Part shown: positions 59,330-64,000 of the stretch, in pieces | Layout of the letters: every line of letters starts with the position of its first letter | Numbering within the stretch: position 1 is the first letter of the stretch | NCBI GenBank assembly: GCA_938075155.1 | Contig: CALJGL010000004.1 | Coordinates: 1 to 64,000 of the forward strand | Direction of reading: 5' to 3' | Origin: UBA12191 sp009937185 | Lineage (GTDB): Bacteria; Planctomycetota; UBA8108; UBA1146 | DNA length: 64,000 nt | Program-made: the position numbers and the translations under genes | The notes under the pieces: generated by a model | What the model was told of the DNA's origin: nothing | Databases searched by the model: none | The model's input: only the letters and a program-made list of their open reading frames with translations

Positions 59330-59598
59330 CAGTCTTCCTCACTTGCCTCTGGGGTCTCCGCCGAAGGTGGAGAATCCACATTCTCCACGGGGTAGATGAT
59401 CTCGATCAATTGCTGCAATTGATCCGTAGTGAGATGGTTCAACTCCACCAGAAGCTGTCCCAGCAATGGAACCTTGCGGCCCTCTGAACGAAGTTGGTTT
59501 TGCAGTGAAAGCGCTTCCTGGATGGCATCTGCCCCCACAAAGCCCATTTCCTGAGCCACTTCTCCGATCAATCGCCGGTACCTATCCTTTGAGGCCAC
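59329..59598 (-). CDS. small GspE-N/MshEN-like protein
   Basis: 89 residues. GTG start at 59598 with AGGAG five bases upstream; an ATG frame extension to 59667 lacks a site. Residues ~5-70 read 'RYRRLIGEVAQEMGFVGADA' ... 'LGQLLVELNHLTTDQLQQLI', the helical pattern of secretion-ATPase N-terminal domains. The tail is acidic ('AETPEASEED'). Overlaps the start of the A/Q-repeat gene by one base (TGATG), so the two are made together. Function unknown. Confidence 0.65.
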   Translation of the reverse strand: MASKDRYRRLIGEVAQEMGFVGADAIQEALSLQNQLRSEGRKVPLLGQLLVELNHLTTDQLQQLIEIIYPVENVDSPPSAETPEASEED

Positions 59599-59744
59599 CC
59601 TAACTCCTGTCGAGTTGATGAAATCCTGAGAGGGTTTCAGAAATCCATTCGATTGCTGACAACCCACCCATGAATCGAGCAGGATAAACTTCCTGACCGA
59701 TATACGCTACCTCTCGAAGTCACGGATCACAGTTAGATTTAGGC

Positions 59745-60584
59745 TCAGCGCATCTTAATAAAGGGGACCGAGCCCTCACAGAGGCTGATACGCTCGATGC
59801 CTGGGGAGATCTCGATCAGTTCCTGAGATTTCCCAATCACGTACTCCAGAGCTGCCAATTTATCCCCCTGAGATGACGCCATAACCACCTCAGCATTGGG
59901 AACACGTCCCCAGAGAAGCCTTAACCCACCTGTACAAACAAGAATCCATAGATCCCCACCCTCCATAGGCAAGCGTTGTATATCTCGAATGAATTGGGGA
60001 AACCTCCTCAGGATTTCGCCTTTTTCAAGAGTCTGGAGGAGTAGTAGTAATTGTTGATACTCAGATTCGTCCGGAAGTTCAGTCGACTCTTCCGATAACA
60101 CCCCAAGCCGAGATGGCATGAATTCTGGGATTCCCCACTCCGAATCCAGAAAATCACCACGGATAAACTCAATCACTCCGCCGTTGGAATTCATAAGGAG
60201 ATGCCCGCCCGGAATGACCACCCCGACTAAAGGTCTCTGAATTATTGCATTAAAACTAATTTGGGTTCCCGTGCGAGATATCGAATCGACCGCCACTATC
60301 CAAGGGTTGCCGAGCAACTCTTGCTGAACCTGATCTTTCCAACGAACACTGTCATGCTGAATTCTTGAAGGAATCAAATTCAGATCCCGAAACTGCGGCG
60401 TTTGACTTTCAGGAAGCCAACTGGGAAAACTCTTTTGATCGATTTGCCAATCACCCCGAGCTCTCAGTTGTTGGTCATCGATGGTATTTTTGGCATGAGA
60501 TATGAATAATCCCGCCCCCACAAACAGGAAGATCGCAAACAAGAATCGAAACCAGGGGGGCGAGACCTCTGAGTGCTGATTCAT
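59745..60584 (-). CDS. ftsQ: divergent FtsQ/DivIB-like cell division protein
   Basis: 279 residues. Short cytoplasmic N-terminus, membrane helix at ~12-30 ('WFRFLFAIFLFVGAGLFI'), then a periplasmic POTRA-like region ('ELLGNPWIVAVDSISRTGTQ', 'IIQRPLVGVVIPGGHLLMNS') and 'IQRLPMEGGDLWIL'. Sequence similarity is loose; the call rests equally on its place after murC-murB, where ftsQ normally lies. ATG 60584 overlaps the murB stop (ATGA) and follows AGGAGAAG. ddl, ftsA and ftsZ do not follow. Confidence 0.7.
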   Translation of the reverse strand: MNQHSEVSPPWFRFLFAIFLFVGAGLFISHAKNTIDDQQLRARGDWQIDQKSFPSWLPESQTPQFRDLNLIPSRIQHDSVRWKDQVQQELLGNPWIVAVDSISRTGTQISFNAIIQRPLVGVVIPGGHLLMNSNGGVIEFIRGDFLDSEWGIPEFMPSRLGVLSEESTELPDESEYQQLLLLLQTLEKGEILRRFPQFIRDIQRLPMEGGDLWILVCTGGLRLLWGRVPNAEVVMASSQGDKLAALEYVIGKSQELIEISPGIERISLCEGSVPFIKMR

Positions 60585-61477
60585 CGCGACTTCTCCTGGC
60601 ATGCCAAAATGACTTCACGATCTAATCGGATACCTGTTTGCGAAAAAATCTTCTCTTCGATGGTATGAACAAGTTCCAGAACATCGGCTGTGGTCGCATC
60701 AAATTCATTGACGATGAAATTCCCATGGAGCTCTGAGATTCTCGCTCCTCCAACAGTCAAACCCTTTAGACCTGCGATCTCGATCAGTTGACCCGCTCCA
60801 GGTCCCGATTCAGGATTACGGAAAATACAACCTGTCGATTTTTGCTCATAAGGCTGAACACTCTCCTTATATTCCTTCAGGTCTCGACTAATTTCCTGCA
60901 ATTTCACGGGGTCTGAGTTCGGTTCGACACGGAATCGAACTGCACAAATAATGTGGTCACCGATACCTGAGTACCTGTAGCTCCATTCAAACTCATCTGC
61001 CGAAATCCAACGGAGTTCACAGTTAGAGTCGATACACTGGACTGCGACCACTCGTTCCGAGATCGAACCATGACCTGCTCCGGCATTCCCCCAAACAGAT
61101 CCCCCAATTGTCCCAGGGATTCCTACAAGTTTTTCCAACCCTGCTAAACCCTGAGAATTTAAACTGTTCACTAATCGTTCCAGTTGGACTCCAGCGGAAA
61201 CATCAATTTCACATTCGTTGAAAAACTGGAAATTCTCATTTGATTTGAGCATGGTTGTTTGAAGAACAAGACCATCGAAATCCTCGTCGGGAAACAACAT
61301 GTTCGCACCGAGACCCAATAGGGAAATCTCATGCGATTCCGTTCGTGCCCATCTAATCACATCGATCATTTCTGTGATCGATTTGGGTCTCGAAAAATAT
61401 CGAGACCGCCCCCCACTTCTGAACCAAGAGCATTTCTTCATCTCCATGTCAGTTTTTATTCCATCGGGTCGCTTCAA
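60581..61477 (-). CDS. murB: UDP-N-acetylenolpyruvoylglucosamine reductase MurB
   Basis: 298 residues. FAD-binding 'LGLGANMLFPDEDFDG' and 'GIPGTIGGSVWGNAGAGHGS'. The proton-donor segment is 'KSTGCIFRNPESGPGAGQLI', so the catalytic position is Cys where E. coli MurB has Ser229; Cys occurs in other bacterial MurBs. Without the extra loops of type I enzymes, it is type II. Coupled by ATGA to murC and to ftsQ. Makes UDP-MurNAc in the cytoplasm. Confidence 0.95.
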   Translation of the reverse strand: MKRPDGIKTDMEMKKCSWFRSGGRSRYFSRPKSITEMIDVIRWARTESHEISLLGLGANMLFPDEDFDGLVLQTTMLKSNENFQFFNECEIDVSAGVQLERLVNSLNSQGLAGLEKLVGIPGTIGGSVWGNAGAGHGSISERVVAVQCIDSNCELRWISADEFEWSYRYSGIGDHIICAVRFRVEPNSDPVKLQEISRDLKEYKESVQPYEQKSTGCIFRNPESGPGAGQLIEIAGLKGLTVGGARISELHGNFIVNEFDATTADVLELVHTIEEKIFSQTGIRLDREVILACQEKSR

Positions 61478-62880
61478 GATGGGATCACCCCTCTCGCGAT
61501 CTCACGCGTACGAGTTCCAATTTGATCTACGTTTCCAGCCCCTAAGGAAACAAGAACGTCGCCTTCACTCAATGTTCCAGCAAGAAAACCAGGTGCAGTA
61601 TCGAAGTCAAGAATCTTACAGTGAACACCCTGCTCTTCAATTTTTGCTCGTAATTGATCCAATAGATCCTCAGGGAAATCAGAAATATTCTCCCTGACTG
61701 AATAAATCGGTAACAGGAAAACTGCATCCATCCCCTCGAAGGATTTCGAAAAACCATCCATGAATGCGCTAAGTCTTCCTGCCTGATGAGGCTGGAAGAG
61801 CGCGTGTATCTTATTTTCACTGAAGAGGGACTGAGCAGTTCTAAGAGTCGCCTCAACCTCTTGAGGATGGTGAGCGTAATCCTCAATCCAATGTGTGCCT
61901 TGAAGAACCTCTCTGGATTCAAATCTACGAGCCACACCTTGGAATTTTTCCAACCCTGATTGAATATGCTCAGGACTAATTCCGATAGCATGACAGAGAG
62001 CGACAACTTTAGTCGCATTTTCTACAGAGTGATCCCCTGGTACTTGAAGTTTCGCTTTGAGATGGACACTCTTCTCAAGTTCCCATTCAACAGTGGAATA
62101 CGCTTGTCCACTCTCATGAATGATTCGAACATCACAATCTTCAGTTCGGCCACATGTCACCCAACGCAGATCTTCTCTTCCTCCCAATTCAGAACGAATT
62201 TCAGGAGAACAAATCACCACGGACTGACGAGGAAATCCGGAGATAAAATCACGGAATGTTTCCACAACCTCGGATCTGTTTCTGTAAATTTCGGGATGAT
62301 CGAGATCAATATTCGTAATGATGGCTGCTTCAGGTTTGATATCGAGAAATGCTCTTTGGAACTCACAAGCCTCGACGAGAAAATGATCTCCTTCTCCATG
62401 CCGCCAGCCAGCCTCTAGCTGCTGAATGTCACCGCCTGCGATGAGAGAGGGATCTTGATCCGCTTCAAGAAAAACGCTCAATAAAAGTGCGGTTGTCGAT
62501 GTTTTTCCATGTGTACCGGATACTGCTATCGTTTTCTTTCCAATTCCTAAGCGCCCCAAATACTCGCTATAAGCATAAACAGGAATGCCTCGGCGTTGAG
62601 CTTCAATGATTTCGGGATTGTCCTGCCCCACCGCGCGTGAATGCACGACAGTGGTCACTCCAGCTGGAATATTTCCTGCGGCATGATCACAGTGAAAAGC
62701 GATTCCTTTTTCACTAAACCAATCCCTCATGGCCGCGTCTTGGTCACTACCAGAAACTCGAACCCCCTGACATTGAAGCAGACTTGCCATACCACGAGTG
62801 GCACTGCCTCCAATACCCACGATGTGGACTGCAGAGTGATCATTCGGTGCGCCGCCTACAGCACTCAAAAAAGGATCCAT
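61474..62880 (-). CDS. murC: UDP-N-acetylmuramate--L-alanine ligase MurC
   Basis: 468 residues. Rossmann-like N-terminus 'VHIVGIGGSATRGMASLL', ATP loop 'VSGTHGKTSTTALLL', 'ITNIDLDHPEIY', 'NATKVVALCHAIG', 'WIEDYAHHPQEVEATL' and 'LGAGNVDQIG'. Adds L-Ala to UDP-MurNAc, the first step of the stem peptide. Start ATG at 62880, 28 bases after the LysM gene end. Presence of murC/murB/murG supports true peptidoglycan in this organism. Confidence 0.96.
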   Translation of the reverse strand: MDPFLSAVGGAPNDHSAVHIVGIGGSATRGMASLLQCQGVRVSGSDQDAAMRDWFSEKGIAFHCDHAAGNIPAGVTTVVHSRAVGQDNPEIIEAQRRGIPVYAYSEYLGRLGIGKKTIAVSGTHGKTSTTALLLSVFLEADQDPSLIAGGDIQQLEAGWRHGEGDHFLVEACEFQRAFLDIKPEAAIITNIDLDHPEIYRNRSEVVETFRDFISGFPRQSVVICSPEIRSELGGREDLRWVTCGRTEDCDVRIIHESGQAYSTVEWELEKSVHLKAKLQVPGDHSVENATKVVALCHAIGISPEHIQSGLEKFQGVARRFESREVLQGTHWIEDYAHHPQEVEATLRTAQSLFSENKIHALFQPHQAGRLSAFMDGFSKSFEGMDAVFLLPIYSVRENISDFPEDLLDQLRAKIEEQGVHCKILDFDTAPGFLAGTLSEGDVLVSLGAGNVDQIGTRTREIARGVIPS

Positions 62881-62908
62881 TCCTGAAACAACTCTCTAGA
62901 TATCACCA

Positions 62909-63631
62909 TTAGGGAATCACAAGTTCCATACCGACTTTCAGTCGATTCGGGTTAGGTAAGATATTCAGGTTCGCTTTATGAATCTTCTCCCAATTTTCAT
63001 CTCCGTAATAGCGGACTGCAATAGCAGCTAAGCTTTCACCATTCTTTACACGATGAACTAATCGCTGATTGTCTATGGAGATATTGTTGGAAGAATTATT
63101 ATCTTCCTGATTTGATAATCGAGAAGATTCTCTCAAGATCAGGACCTGTCCAACCTTGATACGATTTACATTAATTTTTGGGTTCAATCGCTCAATCTCT
63201 TTTTGGCCCCGACTCCACGCGCCAAAAAATCTTTCCGCGACTTCACTCAACGTATCACCTGATCGAATGGTATAGGTTTCAGGAATGGCGGAGTCGGTTG
63301 GAGGATTTGACGAATTCCCCCATTCTTCAGATAGCCCCGTCTCAGCAGAGATTTTTTTAGGAATCGTTCGGCTCTCATCCGATTCCAATGTCTCAGTATT
63401 TCCGTCACTAAGTCTCAATTGATTTCCGTCACTTCTTCTCAATCGGGGATTCACTCCTGAGGGGTCTGTTTTTGGCAAATACAAAGAATGCCACTCCATT
63501 TGAACCTCGGAGACAGCGAGAACATCCTGAGGCTCAAAAGTGATGACATCACGAGAATTCCACCAACCATTAAATGAAAAAACACCCGCGAATAAGATGA
63601 AAACGCAGAGGACCCAGCGAAACAAATGCAT
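62909..63631 (-). CDS. membrane-anchored protein with two LysM domains
   Basis: 240 residues. N-terminal membrane anchor ~5-22 ('WVLCVFILFAGVFSF'), a Ser/Asp/Asn-rich linker with a duplicated 'SDGNQLRLSDGN', and two LysM repeats at ~118-168 ('YTIRSGDTLSEVAERFFG') and ~190-240 ('HRVKNGESLAAIAVRYYG'). LysM binds the glycan backbone of peptidoglycan. Insertion between murG and murC suggests a role in septal or general wall synthesis. It shares one base with the murG stop (TGATG). Confidence 0.88.
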   Translation of the reverse strand: MHLFRWVLCVFILFAGVFSFNGWWNSRDVITFEPQDVLAVSEVQMEWHSLYLPKTDPSGVNPRLRRSDGNQLRLSDGNTETLESDESRTIPKKISAETGLSEEWGNSSNPPTDSAIPETYTIRSGDTLSEVAERFFGAWSRGQKEIERLNPKINVNRIKVGQVLILRESSRLSNQEDNNSSNNISIDNQRLVHRVKNGESLAAIAVRYYGDENWEKIHKANLNILPNPNRLKVGMELVIP

Positions 63632-64000
63632 CAGGCCTCCTTCACTTTTCCATGAGCGGGATGAATGCTTTTTTCTCCAGAAACTTGAGGAACACTCATT
63701 CGCCCTGATTCACGACAACGGAGAAGAACTCCGATCATTTCCGCAATTCGCTTCGACGCATCAGGTGATCCCAACGCCTGTGCACTTTTTACCATAGAGC
63801 ACAAACGGTCCGGCCTACCGAATAGATTACGCAGTTGATCCGCTAGAAATGCCGAGTTCTGTTCATCAAAAACTAGTGCACATCCGTGATCTTCAAGATA
63901 ACGAGCATTGTGCAACTGATGCTGATCAGAATGAGATCTCAATGGGAACAGTAACGATGGTCTTCCAACAGAGTTCAGCTCCGCCAAAGTGGAACCACCC
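63631..64000 (-). CDS. murG: UDP-GlcNAc--undecaprenyl-PP-MurNAc-pentapeptide transferase MurG (C-terminal part)
   Basis: Only the last ~122 codons lie in the window; the gene continues past the right edge. The visible text runs GGSTLAELNSVGRPSLLFP then 'HQLHNARYLEDHGCALVF', the conserved UDP-GlcNAc-binding region of MurG (family 'GGST.AEL...G.PS.L.P' and 'HQ..NA..L...GAA'). Makes lipid II at the inner face of the membrane. First visible gene of the murG-LysM-murC-murB-ftsQ run. Confidence 0.93.
   Translation of the reverse strand, partial: GGSTLAELNSVGRPSLLFPLRSHSDQHQLHNARYLEDHGCALVFDEQNSAFLADQLRNLFGRPDRLCSMVKSAQALGSPDASKRIAEMIGVLLRCRESGRMSVPQVSGEKSIHPAHGKVKEA

Noticed and set aside
60581..61477. 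Cys instead of Ser at the MurB catalytic position as a novelty
   Set aside because: Cys is an accepted variant at this position in other bacterial MurB enzymes.

Overview
The window looks like chromosomal DNA of a Planctomycetota-type bacterium, probably from an environmental lineage. This is inferred from gene content, not from a marker-gene search. The clues are secreted proteins ending in dockerin-like 'GDxNxDG...NIADxV' repeats, a DUF1080/LamG-like domain, PEGA and DUF4388 domains, a lysine-repeat histone H1-like protein, two divergent GroEL copies, and a dcw cell-wall cluster that stops after ftsQ with no ddl, ftsA or ftsZ following. There is one tRNA, tRNA-Leu(TAA). I see no transposase, integrase, CRISPR array or phage gene.

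Layout. 1-2.2 kb: a cut-off DUF1838/SnoaL-like protein, a heme oxygenase and a 39-residue membrane peptide. 2.3-3.8 kb: a secreted propeller protein with a dockerin-like tail, coupled to a membrane protein. 3.9-7.9 kb: a plus-strand operon of S41 protease, tsaD, larB and pyrK. 8.2-14.9 kb: single enzymes (M24 peptidase, pterin dehydratase, HNH nuclease, HD phosphohydrolase, O6-alkylguanine methyltransferase) and a membrane-TPR protein. 14.9-24.8 kb: type IV pilus machinery (pilT, pilB, pilC and a PilS/PilR-like pair), an OmpA-like lipoprotein, pilD and aroK. 24.8-29.4 kb: a five-PDZ periplasmic protein, an aminotransferase and a secreted dockerin/CxxCH protein. 29.5-33.4 kb: tRNA-Leu, repeat DNA, a sirtuin, an H1-like protein and two linked envelope proteins. 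33.5-39.2 kb: hemW and a 976-residue DUF4388-TPR-PEGA-propeller protein. 39.2-43.3 kb: ECF sigma factor with FecR-like anti-sigma, rsgA and purB. 43.4-47.5 kb: an inactive-looking DUF1570-like protein, a TonB-like protein and tilS. 47.5-51.2 kb: envelope proteins and a pseudopilin. 51.2-56.8 kb: a chaperone operon groEL-groEL-dnaJ-grpE-fmdB-yacG. 57.3-59.6 kb: an Ala/Gln pentad-repeat membrane protein with its small partner. 59.7-64 kb: ftsQ, murB, murC, a LysM protein and the end of murG.

Genes are densely packed. ATGA or TAATG junctions suggest translational coupling in most operons, and clear hairpin-T terminators mark several ends. The observations most worth checking are a GroEL copy in which the ATPase residue equivalent to E. 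coli Asp398 is Asn; an A_AAA_AAG heptamer at the stop codon of the H1-like gene, followed by an open basic -1 frame and a strongly structured 3' region; the Ala/Gln pentad protein; a family of short tandem repeats whose unit is a multiple of three inside genes but mostly not between them; and two unassigned structured noncoding regions.
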